The notes under the pieces: model-generated
The model's database searches: none
What the model saw: the letters and a program-made list of their open reading frames with translations, nothing else
What the model was told of the DNA's origin: nothing
Made by a program: the position numbers and the translations under genes
DNA from: Sulfurospirillum halorespirans DSM 13726
Lineage (GTDB): Bacteria; Campylobacterota; Campylobacteria; Campylobacterales; Sulfurospirillaceae
Assembly: GCF_001723605.1 (NCBI RefSeq)
Contig: NZ_CP017111.1
Location: 1,302,001-1,366,000, forward strand
Reading direction: 5' to 3'
Length of the DNA: 64,000 nucleotides
Shown: positions 24,932 through 32,913 of the stretch, in pieces
Numbering within the stretch: the stretch's first letter is position 1
How the letters are laid out: every line of letters begins with the position of its first letter

Positions 24932-25353
24932 AACTTACCTCCGTATAAAATGTGAAACACTAACGTAGAGAACTTTACCATGGAGAAATCGCACAGAACA
25001 CGAAAATCCCTTAGATGCGTAAAAGCTATCATATATTCTTTTAGTTTTGGATTAAGATTTTTTCATTTTCCAGGGTAAAATAATGGCACCTTAAAGCATG
25101 CTTTTTGAATATTTTTTGCTATTATAGCCCTGTAATAGGTGGTTTTTGATAATGAATAACAGACAAAAGCGACGTATCGTGTTCAAAATTACATGTAAAA
25201 GTCATGTAATCTTTGAGTATTTTTTTAAGAAAAGTATGTAGTTTTGTAGCACCACGTTCAAAACTCTTTCCAATCGTTGCAGGCGCTATACGGAACGTTT
25301 CTTGTATATGAAAGAATGGGTTACACTAAAGTTCATTTTTAAAGAGAGAAAGA
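24932..25353. other. Long intergenic region between cstA and the aldo/keto reductase
   Basis: This 422-base AT-rich stretch must contain the divergent promoters of the cstA operon and the next gene. TGCTATTAT near 25118-25126 could be an extended -10. A near-copy of the palindrome (ATTACATGTAAA) is at 25188. On the minus strand 25122-25325 stays open for about 68 codons and includes plausible peptide such as ATIGKSFERGATKLHTF, but there is no start codon with a ribosome site, so it may be a gene remnant or chance. I see no RNA gene. Confidence 0.4.
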
Positions 25354-26481
25354 ATGTGTTTGACATATGCGACAGCAGAAGCGACTTATAATTTTGCTAA
25401 ACGTTTTGCGCACTATAAAGATTTTTATGCCAGACACAATGGGCTTATCTTTTCAAAGCTTGGGTTCGGAACCTTTAAAAAAGAGCCGTATAAAGAAGAA
25501 AATTACATATTTGATTACAAAGAGGCGCTCAAAACGGCCATTAAAAGTGGCGTGAATGTGATCGACACCGCCATCAACTACCGCTATCAACAAAGCGAAC
25601 GTGAAATCGGGGAAGTGCTTGAAGAACTCTTTGCACGTGATGAAGTCAAACGTGAAGAGCTCATTATCTGTTCTAAAGGGGGCTTTGTTCCGCTTGATTT
25701 TCCGTTTCCTGCAAATCCTTATGAGTGGATTAGTGAGCATATTATTCAAAAGGGTTTAGCGACAACGCAAGACATCGAGCTGGATCAGCACTGTATGACA
25801 CCCGCTTTTTTAAAAGACTCTCTGGATCGCTCACTGTCTAATTTACATGTAGAGTGTTTGGACATCTATTTTTTGCACAATCCTGAAACGCAACTCACAC
25901 GCATCGGCTATAACCATTTTTTGAAAAAGCTCGAAGAGATTTTTGCTAGTTTTGAAGAGCATGTGCGTGAGGGAAAGATCAAATCGTATGGCATTGCTGT
26001 GTGGAACGCTTTTACCTACGAAGAGGGCAATAGCGAGTACATTAACCTCGAAGATGTCTATGATGTCGCTTGCCTCGTGGGCGGATCTAATCATCATTTT
26101 AAGTACATCCAACTGCCTTTTAATATCGCTAAAACCAATGCCTACAGTGTGCCAAACCAAAAAATGCGCGATGGCAACTACTACACACCCTTGCAAGTGG
26201 CGCACAAACTGGGTCTTGGCGTCATGAGCAGCTCTTCGTTGTTACAGATGCACCTGTTTCAAAAACCGTTTAAGCCTGAAGTTGGGTATCTGCTCGATTC
26301 AAAAATGGAGCTTCAAAGCGATGTTCAACTCGCCCTTCAGTTTGTACGCTCGACCAGAGGCATCATCACGTCACTGTTTAGTTCAAGCAAAAGTGAACAC
26401 GTGAGCAGTAATCTTAGTATTGCTTCTATTCCTGCGACTAACAGTGCTAAATACAACCTTCTTTTCAAAGTGGAGCGATAA
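25354..26481 (+). CDS. Aldo/keto reductase
   Basis: A 375-residue TIM-barrel oxidoreductase of the AKR superfamily. LGFGTFKK, the catalytic Asp/Tyr segment NVIDTAINYRYQQSEREIG, the Lys in ICSKGGF and the later LDIYFLHNPE fit the family. It should reduce carbonyl compounds with NAD(P)H. It is followed one base after the stop by a flavoprotein gene, and then nifT, so it is the first gene of a small island rather than an isolated gene; its physiological substrate is unknown. Confidence 0.9.
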   Translation: MCLTYATAEATYNFAKRFAHYKDFYARHNGLIFSKLGFGTFKKEPYKEENYIFDYKEALKTAIKSGVNVIDTAINYRYQQSEREIGEVLEELFARDEVKREELIICSKGGFVPLDFPFPANPYEWISEHIIQKGLATTQDIELDQHCMTPAFLKDSLDRSLSNLHVECLDIYFLHNPETQLTRIGYNHFLKKLEEIFASFEEHVREGKIKSYGIAVWNAFTYEEGNSEYINLEDVYDVACLVGGSNHHFKYIQLPFNIAKTNAYSVPNQKMRDGNYYTPLQVAHKLGLGVMSSSSLLQMHLFQKPFKPEVGYLLDSKMELQSDVQLALQFVRSTRGIITSLFSSSKSEHVSSNLSIASIPATNSAKYNLLFKVER

Positions 26482-26482
26482 T

Positions 26483-28120
26483 ATGACATACGACGTGCTC
26501 ATCATAGGCTCAGGCATCGCAGGTCTGATGGCAGCGATTGAAGCCAAGAGTGAAACCAACAGCGTTGCGATTATTACCAAAAGCAATATCTTTAAATCCA
26601 ATAGTTCGGTTGCGAGTGGTGGTATCAACGCTGTTTTAGATGAAAAAGATGAGGTCGAGATTCAAAAACACATCGATGATACGATGAAAAGCTCCAAAGA
26701 TTTGGGCGATAAAAAAGCGATCAGCTACCTGTGCCATCAAGCGCCTTTGATTATGAAAAAATTGGTCGAATACGGTGTTGCGTTTGATCGCGATGTTAAT
26801 GGGAAGATATTGCAACGCAGTTTTGGAGGCGGAAGTTCCAAACGCACCTGTTTTGTGGGCGATAGCACGGGCTCTGCGATCACACAAGCGCTGATTAAAA
26901 AAGCAAAACTGGTCGGCGTTGATTTTTTAGTCAACCACTTTGTGATGGACATTACCAAAATAGATGAGTACATCAGTGGCGTGGTGACGCTTAAAAAACT
27001 GGACTCTACGGTCGTTGTTTATCCCACTAAAGCAGTTGTCTTTGCAGGTGGCGGCTACGCAGGTATTTACAGAGGTTTTAGCACCAATGCCCAAGACTGT
27101 ACGGGGGATCTTTTAAGTGTTGCCCTTCGTGCTGGCATGAGCCTTAAAGATATGGAGTTTGTGCAGTTTCACCCCACGGGATTTGCCAAGACCAGTTATT
27201 TGGTCTCCGAAGCGGCGCGGGGTGAGGGTGGATACCTTGTCAACGCGGATGGAGAGCGTTTTGTCAACGAGCTTGGCACGCGCGATGTCCTTGCACGCGC
27301 CATTTTTGAGCAGATGCGAAGTGGCAAAAAAGTCTACCTTGATATGCGTCATATCTCCAAAGAGATTTTAGAAACACGCGTTCCTTCTTTGTATAAAAAT
27401 GCGTACAATCAAGTCGGCATTGACCTCTCCACGGAACTTTTAGAGATCAAACCTGTTGCACACTACAGCATGGGAGGCATCGCTTCTACGATGACTTCCA
27501 GTGAAGTTAAAGGTCTGTTTATCTGCGGTGAAAGTGCTGCCCTTGGGGTGCATGGCGCAAACCGATTGGGTGGAAATTCTCTCTTAGAAGGGGCTGTTTT
27601 TGGCGAACTTGCGGGTAAAAAAGCCAAAGAGTATGCGTTCAATAAAGAGTTCCTACCGATTGATTACAATGTGGTCATTAGAAATATGGATTTGGTGCAA
27701 CGCATTTTTGATGGAGATTGCTCCAAAAACTTTAACGCGATGCGTATTTCTGTGGGTAAAATCATGTTTGATAAAGCAGGAATTTTTCGCAATGAAAGCT
27801 CTTTGCAAGAAGCATTTGACTATATGAAATACCTCCGCTTGGAGTCCAATACGCTTCACTGCATTGATAAAAGTAAGCACAATAACGTTGAGCTGATTTC
27901 GATTTTAGAACTGCGCAATGCGTTGGAACTGAGTGAAGCGATCATCCTCTCTGCGATGCAACGCGCAGAGAGTAGGGGGGCGCATTTTAGGGAGGATTTT
28001 GCCTTTACATGTAAAGAGGGAAATCGCCATGTTTTCATTAAAGAGCTCCAAAAAGGGTTCTTTAAAGTGCACTACGAAGAGGGCGGATTGACCAAATGGC
28101 TCAAAAAAATTTTAACATAA
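26483..28120 (+). CDS. SdhA/FrdA/NadB-family FAD flavoprotein
   Basis: A 545-residue soluble flavoprotein with the dinucleotide site LIIGSGIAGLMAAIEA, an SSVASGGINAVLD FAD contact, the substrate-site motif FVQFHPTG, ARGEGGYLVNADGERF and GANRLGGNSLLEGAVFG. It belongs to the fumarate reductase/succinate dehydrogenase/L-aspartate oxidase group. No signal peptide, and no classical iron-sulfur SdhB or quinone-binding gene is adjacent. The nearest candidates are the cysteine-poor SdhB-like and HdrB-like genes 4 kb to the right. It could be an L-aspartate oxidase for NAD synthesis, but its position before nifT argues for a special role. One TTTACATGTAAA lies at 28004. Confidence 0.87.
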   Translation: MTYDVLIIGSGIAGLMAAIEAKSETNSVAIITKSNIFKSNSSVASGGINAVLDEKDEVEIQKHIDDTMKSSKDLGDKKAISYLCHQAPLIMKKLVEYGVAFDRDVNGKILQRSFGGGSSKRTCFVGDSTGSAITQALIKKAKLVGVDFLVNHFVMDITKIDEYISGVVTLKKLDSTVVVYPTKAVVFAGGGYAGIYRGFSTNAQDCTGDLLSVALRAGMSLKDMEFVQFHPTGFAKTSYLVSEAARGEGGYLVNADGERFVNELGTRDVLARAIFEQMRSGKKVYLDMRHISKEILETRVPSLYKNAYNQVGIDLSTELLEIKPVAHYSMGGIASTMTSSEVKGLFICGESAALGVHGANRLGGNSLLEGAVFGELAGKKAKEYAFNKEFLPIDYNVVIRNMDLVQRIFDGDCSKNFNAMRISVGKIMFDKAGIFRNESSLQEAFDYMKYLRLESNTLHCIDKSKHNNVELISILELRNALELSEAIILSAMQRAESRGAHFREDFAFTCKEGNRHVFIKELQKGFFKVHYEEGGLTKWLKKILT

Positions 28121-28130
28121 GGATTGTGTA

Positions 28131-28340
28131 ATGGCTAAAGTAATGCTCAGAGAAGAAAATAACGAGATCTGCTTTTATATCGCAAAAAAAGATATGGAAG
28201 AGACGATCACCAAAATAGAGTTTGAGACCGAAGAGATGTGGGGTGGCGAAGTGGAGCTTAGTAACGGTGAAACATGGTGGATACAACCAGGTCCCAAGAA
28301 GCTTCCAAAAGAGGAAGTCTGTAAGAAATTGTCAGACTGA
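28131..28340 (+). CDS. nifT: NifT/FixU family protein
   Basis: A 69-residue protein starting AKVMLREENNEICFYIAKKD and containing MWGGEVELSNGETWWI, which line up with the NifT pattern (KVMIRR..., FYVPKKDLEE, WGGxVxLxNG). NifT is a small protein of nitrogenase gene clusters with an unclear role. AAGGA lies before the ATG, 10 bases after the flavoprotein stop. No nitrogenase structural gene is in the window, so it is an outlying part of a nif regulon or an orphan. Confidence 0.85.
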   Translation: MAKVMLREENNEICFYIAKKDMEETITKIEFETEEMWGGEVELSNGETWWIQPGPKKLPKEEVCKKLSD

Positions 28341-28365
28341 TTTGGTTAAAATATAAACATAAAAT

Positions 28366-28384
28366 ATGAGCATTAACTGCTCAT
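28366..28384 (+). terminator. Stem-loop between nifT and the nifA-like gene
   Basis: ATGAGCA and TGCTCAT form a 7-bp stem around TTAAC and are followed by TTTT, a short intrinsic terminator. A good -10 hexamer (TATAAT at 28392-28397) follows, so the nifA-like gene probably has its own promoter. Confidence 0.6.
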
Positions 28385-28422
28385 TTTCAACTATAATATT
28401 TTAAACAGATAAAGGAGTGCAA

Positions 28423-29820
28423 ATGGTTGCATTTGATGCTAAGTGTGGGGATTGCCTCACCACCAGAGAACTAATGACACTCTATGAGACAGCAATGGTT
28501 GTCTCTAACTCACTTGATTTAGTTGCATCGCTTGAAAAAGCATTAATGATTTTAAAAAATAGATTGCATCTTGAAAAATGCGTAATTCACACGCTGGGTG
28601 AAGAAAATATTTTAACGATTTACGCCTGTATCGATTTTAGTAAGCACCAAAAAGAGCTTGCCACGTATAAATTGGGTGAGGGCGCGACTGGTTTTGCGGC
28701 TGAGAGTAAAGAGCCTGTTGTGATTGAAAATTTACACAACGATATGCTCTTTCTCAATAAATCAGGCAATCGTGACCAAAATGCGATCTCGTATATCGCC
28801 GTTCCGATGCTCGTTGATCAAGAAGTGATCGGTGTTTTAGGGGCGAATATTACCAAAACAACGGCGATTGACTTTGAAAGTACGATTCGTGTTTTGACCA
28901 TTTTAAGCTCTATCTTTGCACAGTCTATTCGCTCACATGACATCAATCTCAAAGAAAAAGAGCGTTTAAAAGAGCTTAAACTCTACTACAAAATGGAGTG
29001 GGACTCCAAGGTACACAATTTTGGAGACATCATTGGTGAGAGTCCAAAGATGAAAATGGTCTACAACGTCGTGGAGCGCATTGCGGAGAGCAATGTCACC
29101 GTTTTGGTACGAGGTGAGACGGGGACGGGAAAAGAGCTCGTCGCTGCTGCGATTCACAAGCGTTCCAAACGTCGCGAAGAGCCTTTTGTGAAGCTAAACT
29201 GTGCCGCCATCACCGATACGCTCATTGAGAGTGAACTTTTTGGGCATGAAAAAGGGGCGTTTACCGATGCGAAAGAGGCACGCAAAGGTCGTTTTGAACT
29301 CGCTGATGGTGGAACACTCTTTTTGGATGAAATCGGCGATATTTCAGCCTCTGCGCAGGTGAAATTGCTTCGTGTTTTACAAGAGCGCGAGTTTGAGCGC
29401 GTCGGTGGAAGTAAGACCGTTAAAGTCAATGTCCGCCTTGTTGCGGCAACGAACCGAAACCTTGAAGAGATGGTCAAAAATGGTACCTTTAGGGAAGATC
29501 TTTACTATCGTTTGAATGTAATACCCATTGATTTGCCGCCGCTTCGTGAGCGTGGTGATGATATTGCGCTTTTGGTCAATTTCTTTTTGCAAAAATCGAT
29601 GAGCAACCATAAAAAACGTATTGTCATTACCGATGAAGCGATGGAAATTCTGTGCCAATACACATGGCCTGGAAATGTGAGAGAGCTTGAAAATACGGTT
29701 GAACGTATTGTGTTAATGGGCAGTGAAGACGGCATTAGTGCCGATGAGATGCTGCTTATGCTTCCCGCTTTTAATCAAAAATTGATGTGTCAGAGAAGGA
29801 TCATGAGTGAAGAAGAGTGA
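28423..29820 (+). CDS. NifA-like sigma-54 activator lacking the DNA-binding domain
   Basis: A 465-residue protein. Residues about 25-165 form a GAF sensor domain. The AAA+ sigma-54 interaction domain (about 195-425) is complete, with Walker A GETGTGKE, the sigma-54 contact loop GAFTDA, Walker B GGTLFLDEIGD and the arginine finger region. After PGNVRELENTVERIV only about 35 residues follow, without the helix-turn-helix seen at the C-terminus of NifA. AAAGGAG precedes the ATG at 28423. It lies after nifT, so nitrogen-fixation control is likely. Without a DNA-binding domain it may act from solution, as FlgR does in Helicobacter. It overlaps the next gene by 14 bases. Confidence 0.85.
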   Translation: MVAFDAKCGDCLTTRELMTLYETAMVVSNSLDLVASLEKALMILKNRLHLEKCVIHTLGEENILTIYACIDFSKHQKELATYKLGEGATGFAAESKEPVVIENLHNDMLFLNKSGNRDQNAISYIAVPMLVDQEVIGVLGANITKTTAIDFESTIRVLTILSSIFAQSIRSHDINLKEKERLKELKLYYKMEWDSKVHNFGDIIGESPKMKMVYNVVERIAESNVTVLVRGETGTGKELVAAAIHKRSKRREEPFVKLNCAAITDTLIESELFGHEKGAFTDAKEARKGRFELADGGTLFLDEIGDISASAQVKLLRVLQEREFERVGGSKTVKVNVRLVAATNRNLEEMVKNGTFREDLYYRLNVIPIDLPPLRERGDDIALLVNFFLQKSMSNHKKRIVITDEAMEILCQYTWPGNVRELENTVERIVLMGSEDGISADEMLLMLPAFNQKLMCQRRIMSEEE

Positions 29821-30637
29821 TTTTGAAAAAGAGATTAAAGAGGGTCGTTTAGTTCCATTCCTCGGAATGGGTGTTTTTAAAGAGACGAAAACAGAGGAGG
29901 GTGGACAGATTCCCTTTGATAGTGACTCCATGATCTTAGCACTCAATGGCGGTCGTGCGATGTCGCCTCGTTTGATGTATGAGTATTCCAGAGCTGCTAT
30001 GAGTTTGGAACAACGCAAAGGGAGAGCGTTTATCGAGCAGATGACGAACCATATTTTCACGGCAAAGCCTTACCCCATGCCAGAAGTGTATATGTGGCTT
30101 AAGACGTTAATGCCTCGCTATGTGGTTGATCTCAATTTGGATGATTCATTGTTGAAACTTTACGCGGATCAGGATCATTTTCTTATCACGGGTGTAAGCC
30201 GTATTATGGCAGGATATGATCGTTTTCTTGTTTACATGTACACCGTTTCGACGGGTGAATATCAGCGTGTGGAAAAAGAGCTTTTAAGTCCAATGTTGCC
30301 TATTCTTTTTAAACCACTCGGCTGTACGGTGCCTGAGAAAAGCTTTATCATCAGCGATGCCGATTTTGTCGATTGGTTGACCGAAGCGATGGGTGGGTAT
30401 GCACTTCCTCCGTTTTTGAAGACGTTTAAAAATGACAAAAGTTATCTCTTCTTAGGGATTGATTTTGATCGCGATACGTATCGTATGGTGGCAAATGAAG
30501 TGACCTTAGGATTAAAAGATGGCTATTTGGTCAACGATAAAGAGAAGATCAGCAAAAAAGAGGAGAAGTTTTTGAGTGGTCATAAGATCGAAAAACTTGA
30601 AATGTCACTTGCAGATTTTTTAAAAGCTACCGAATAG
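29807..30637 (+). CDS. SIR2-like domain protein
   Basis: A 276-residue protein starting with GTG, with GAAGGA upstream inside the end of the nifA-like gene. The N-terminal RLVPFLGMGVFKE resembles the nucleotide-binding GAGxS loop of SIR2-fold proteins, and RYVVDLNLDDSLLKLY resembles their TTNxDxLLE strand. The catalytic His of deacetylating sirtuins is not obvious. SIR2-like proteins can bind or cleave NAD. Translational coupling to a NifA-like regulator suggests it reports a cell signal to that regulator, but this is inference. It ends at a strong stem-loop. Confidence 0.65.
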   Translation: MKKSDFEKEIKEGRLVPFLGMGVFKETKTEEGGQIPFDSDSMILALNGGRAMSPRLMYEYSRAAMSLEQRKGRAFIEQMTNHIFTAKPYPMPEVYMWLKTLMPRYVVDLNLDDSLLKLYADQDHFLITGVSRIMAGYDRFLVYMYTVSTGEYQRVEKELLSPMLPILFKPLGCTVPEKSFIISDADFVDWLTEAMGGYALPPFLKTFKNDKSYLFLGIDFDRDTYRMVANEVTLGLKDGYLVNDKEKISKKEEKFLSGHKIEKLEMSLADFLKATE

Positions 30638-30654
30638 ATTTACCAAAAATAGAT

Positions 30655-30685
30655 GAAGCTTTCCAATCAAATATTGGAAAGCTTC
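30655..30685. terminator. Bidirectional terminator
   Basis: A perfect 13-bp stem (30655-30667 with 30673-30685) with a CAAAT loop lies between the convergent SIR2-like gene and the superoxide reductase-like gene. Confidence 0.75.
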
Positions 30686-30694
30686 GCTAAAAAC

Positions 30695-31087
30695 CTACTC
30701 TTCAACACTCACTTCAACAGGATCACTTTCCCAAACACCGTGTTTTGTACAGTAACTTTGTGCCACAAGGCTCAGCTTTTTACCCGTTGGAACGATGGTA
30801 AATGTGACCTCTGCCTGTCCTTTTTTATCTTGTCCACCCAGGGTTCCAGAGATAAAATCAGCGCGCGCTAAAAGTGCATCCCCCGTATAAAGCTGGATAT
30901 TAGCGATGTAGTGGTCGAAATCATCAGGATGCGTATAAGCATTACCCACTTTTACAGTGACTTTAAACGGCGCATTTTGTTTTGCCGTAGCAGCACAGGT
31001 GATAAACGGAGAGTGTCTATCGATATAATCTTTCTTAGCTTCTCTCTCAACGGTGTCAATATCAACATAACGATTGATTTTTGGCAT
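30695..31087 (-). CDS. Superoxide reductase-like (class II, neelaredoxin-type) protein
   Basis: A 130-residue protein with ligands of the SOR centre in order: His25 (DRHSPF), His53 (AYTHPDD), His59 (FDHYIANI), Cys113 and His116 (SYCTKHGVW). There is no N-terminal rubredoxin-type domain, so it is the one-iron class. Such proteins reduce superoxide to peroxide without making oxygen, which suits protection of oxygen-sensitive enzymes next to nif genes. The usual Glu/Lys pair near the active site is not clearly present; the AKDYIDRHSP segment differs from the EKHVP consensus, so activity is not certain. Confidence 0.75.
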   Translation of the reverse strand: MPKINRYVDIDTVEREAKKDYIDRHSPFITCAATAKQNAPFKVTVKVGNAYTHPDDFDHYIANIQLYTGDALLARADFISGTLGGQDKKGQAEVTFTIVPTGKKLSLVAQSYCTKHGVWESDPVEVSVEE

Positions 31088-31187
31088 TTTAGAACTCCTT
31101 TTTCATATTTTGTGGTGAAATGATATTAAATTTCCACGCAAATATCTCTTAAGAAAGGGATAAAATAAGTCTGATTTAGATTGATTT

Positions 31188-31211
31188 AAGGAGCAAGCAG
31201 TGTTGCTCCTT
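31188..31211 (-). terminator. Stem-loop after the HdrB-like gene
   Basis: AAGGAGCAA and TTGCTCCTT form a 9-bp stem around GCAGTG, 13 bases beyond the stop of the minus-strand HdrB-like gene. A short run of T precedes AAATC on the minus strand, so it may end that transcript. Confidence 0.6.
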
Positions 31212-31224
31212 TATTATGCGGTGA

Positions 31225-32070
31225 TTAAATAAGCGTAATAGCGACTTTGTGTTGCTCAAGCCCAATGCTTTTTTTATTCGTCTCTACAAAAGCTAAGAGA
31301 AGCAGTTCGGCAAGGCTTAAGACACTGAGACCTATTTCACGTCCTGCGGTTTTCTCCAGCTCTTTTTGGTAAAAATCAAACAAGATAAAACTTCGTGCAT
31401 CACTGGTCAGTACAAAATCTGCGGCATTATCGAACATATCAAGCATCGCTTTGGAGGCGAGTTTTTTGGCAAGAAGGGGTGAGGCACTGTAGACTTCAAA
31501 ACCATCACTCTCATAGGTACTTTCGTGTTTGACCCTTTTAAGTTTGATGAGATCCAGCAGTTGTAACAGTAGCGCTTCTTTTCGGTATTTTTTAGCACGA
31601 CATGCGTTTGAGCCTAAGAAAAGGGCTGCTTGAAAGTTTGTAAAGGGATTTTTCACCAAACTTGCTAGTTTTTCCACGCCGACTTCTTCAAGCAGCAGTT
31701 GTTCTAAAGAGAGAACATTCACTTCTAAATTGAGTGATACATTGTGTTTTTCCAAACGCTGTGCGATCTCAAATTTCAGATTAGCATCGTTTAAAAGTAG
31801 CTCTTTGGTGTGCGCATGACAAATGAAAGAGCTCTGCTCAATGCAGACAATATCGCGTTTTTCCGTAGCGGCAAGGGTAAGATTGTACGCATAATGCTCT
31901 AAAAATTTAAGACGATCCAGTCCCATAAATTCGCTTCCAAGATCATTTTTTGCCCCTTTGAGCGCGGGCGCATCGATGCCTAAGAGTTCGATCAGTTTTC
32001 GAGCAGCCGTGATCATTGGGGCTGTTTTTTCACGCTCGATGAGGGATTCAAAAAGAAAATAGTTTTTCAT
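31225..32070 (-). CDS. HdrB/SdhE-like protein without CCG cysteines
   Basis: A 281-residue protein whose layout follows HdrB/SdhE: a YFLFESLIERE start where the family has YxPGCSLE, an internal IVCIEQSSFICHAHTKELLL, then VLSLEQLLLEEVGVEKLASLVKNPFTNFQAALFLGSNACR, and VLTSDARSFILFDFYQKEL near the end. The two CCG motifs that bind the noncubane [4Fe-4S] clusters are replaced (for example by YSASPLL). Only four cysteines remain, scattered. It is therefore a degenerate, probably structural, relative. It lies 9 bases after an SdhB-like gene that has likewise lost its cysteines. Confidence 0.65.
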   Translation of the reverse strand: MKNYFLFESLIEREKTAPMITAARKLIELLGIDAPALKGAKNDLGSEFMGLDRLKFLEHYAYNLTLAATEKRDIVCIEQSSFICHAHTKELLLNDANLKFEIAQRLEKHNVSLNLEVNVLSLEQLLLEEVGVEKLASLVKNPFTNFQAALFLGSNACRAKKYRKEALLLQLLDLIKLKRVKHESTYESDGFEVYSASPLLAKKLASKAMLDMFDNAADFVLTSDARSFILFDFYQKELEKTAGREIGLSVLSLAELLLLAFVETNKKSIGLEQHKVAITLI

Positions 32071-32079
32071 GGTTTCTCC

Positions 32080-32757
32080 TTACAAAAGATCGAGGTGGTG
32101 TGAAAATTTTTCCACAAGAGGGTTCAAAAAGGGTCGGTGTTTCATCACGTCATTTTTAAGCTCCGTGATCTTCTTCTCAACTTCCGCGCCACAAGGGTAA
32201 ATTTTCGTGCACAATCTTACATGTAAAAAGATTCCGCTCTGATCGTTTGCAATCACTTCTAAAATCTCACGTTTGCGTTCTGGGTGTTTTTGAATCATAT
32301 CGTACGCAAAGGCAAACAGGGCATCGCCTTGGTAATTTTCAAGTAAATCCAGCACGCTTGAAGCGTAGTAGTAGATGATGTAGTGCGCATAAAGGGGTCT
32401 GTCTTTACCATCCACAAACGCATCCAAAAGATCAAAACGTTGGTAAAAATCGTCCGTATTAATGATCATATCTTTGATGACACGCTTGGTCGAAAGAGGC
32501 TCTAGGGTGAGTGATTTTCCAAAGGAGTTGATAAGTCCGTCTATGGAGACATTGCTAAAAAGTGCTTTTCCGTTAATTTTCAAAGCAGCCAAGTCACCTT
32601 TTGGGTAGTCAAAACTGACATCTTCGGCTTTGATCTTTAAAAGAAGATCATTAAGCGTTAGACTTCGATCGATGGTTATAAAATGTTTTTTATAATAAGG
32701 CAAAAAATCCGTTTTAGCGTCAAATCGAAAGACGCTCAACTCAAGCTTACACTCCAT
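32080..32757 (-). CDS. SdhB-like protein without iron-sulfur cysteines (DUF5644-type)
   Basis: A 225-residue protein that follows the succinate dehydrogenase/fumarate reductase iron-sulfur subunit from end to end: KLELSVFRFDAKTDFLPYY is the beta-grasp start, AALKINGKALFSNVSI occupies the CGSCAMxINGxxxLAC region, LTLEPLSTKRVIKDMIINTDDFY the next, and FLHVRLCTKIYPCGAEVEKKITELK the NCTEVCPKG end. Nearly all cluster cysteines are gone; only Cys183 and Cys189 persist. This suggests a structural or regulatory paralogue. I believe it corresponds to the epsilonproteobacterial DUF5644 family, from memory. It sits upstream of the HdrB-like gene. Confidence 0.65.
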   Translation of the reverse strand: MECKLELSVFRFDAKTDFLPYYKKHFITIDRSLTLNDLLLKIKAEDVSFDYPKGDLAALKINGKALFSNVSIDGLINSFGKSLTLEPLSTKRVIKDMIINTDDFYQRFDLLDAFVDGKDRPLYAHYIIYYYASSVLDLLENYQGDALFAFAYDMIQKHPERKREILEVIANDQSGIFLHVRLCTKIYPCGAEVEKKITELKNDVMKHRPFLNPLVEKFSHHLDLL

Positions 32758-32913
32758 AATTGAGGACTCCTTTTTAGGTATGAGAATCTATTTTAGCGCA
32801 TCTTTACTTAAGCGTAACTCTCAATTTTAAAGTGATTTAACCCGCATTTTGCGCCCTAATGGCTTCTTAATGCACAACATCTTACAATAGGAAAGTTTAA
32901 TAAGCGAGGCACC

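Noticed and set aside
25092-25110. TGGCAC as a sigma-54 -24 element before the aldo/keto reductase
   Set aside because: The -12 GC is one base too near and the TTGC element is absent, so the promoter is not convincing despite nearby nif-type genes.
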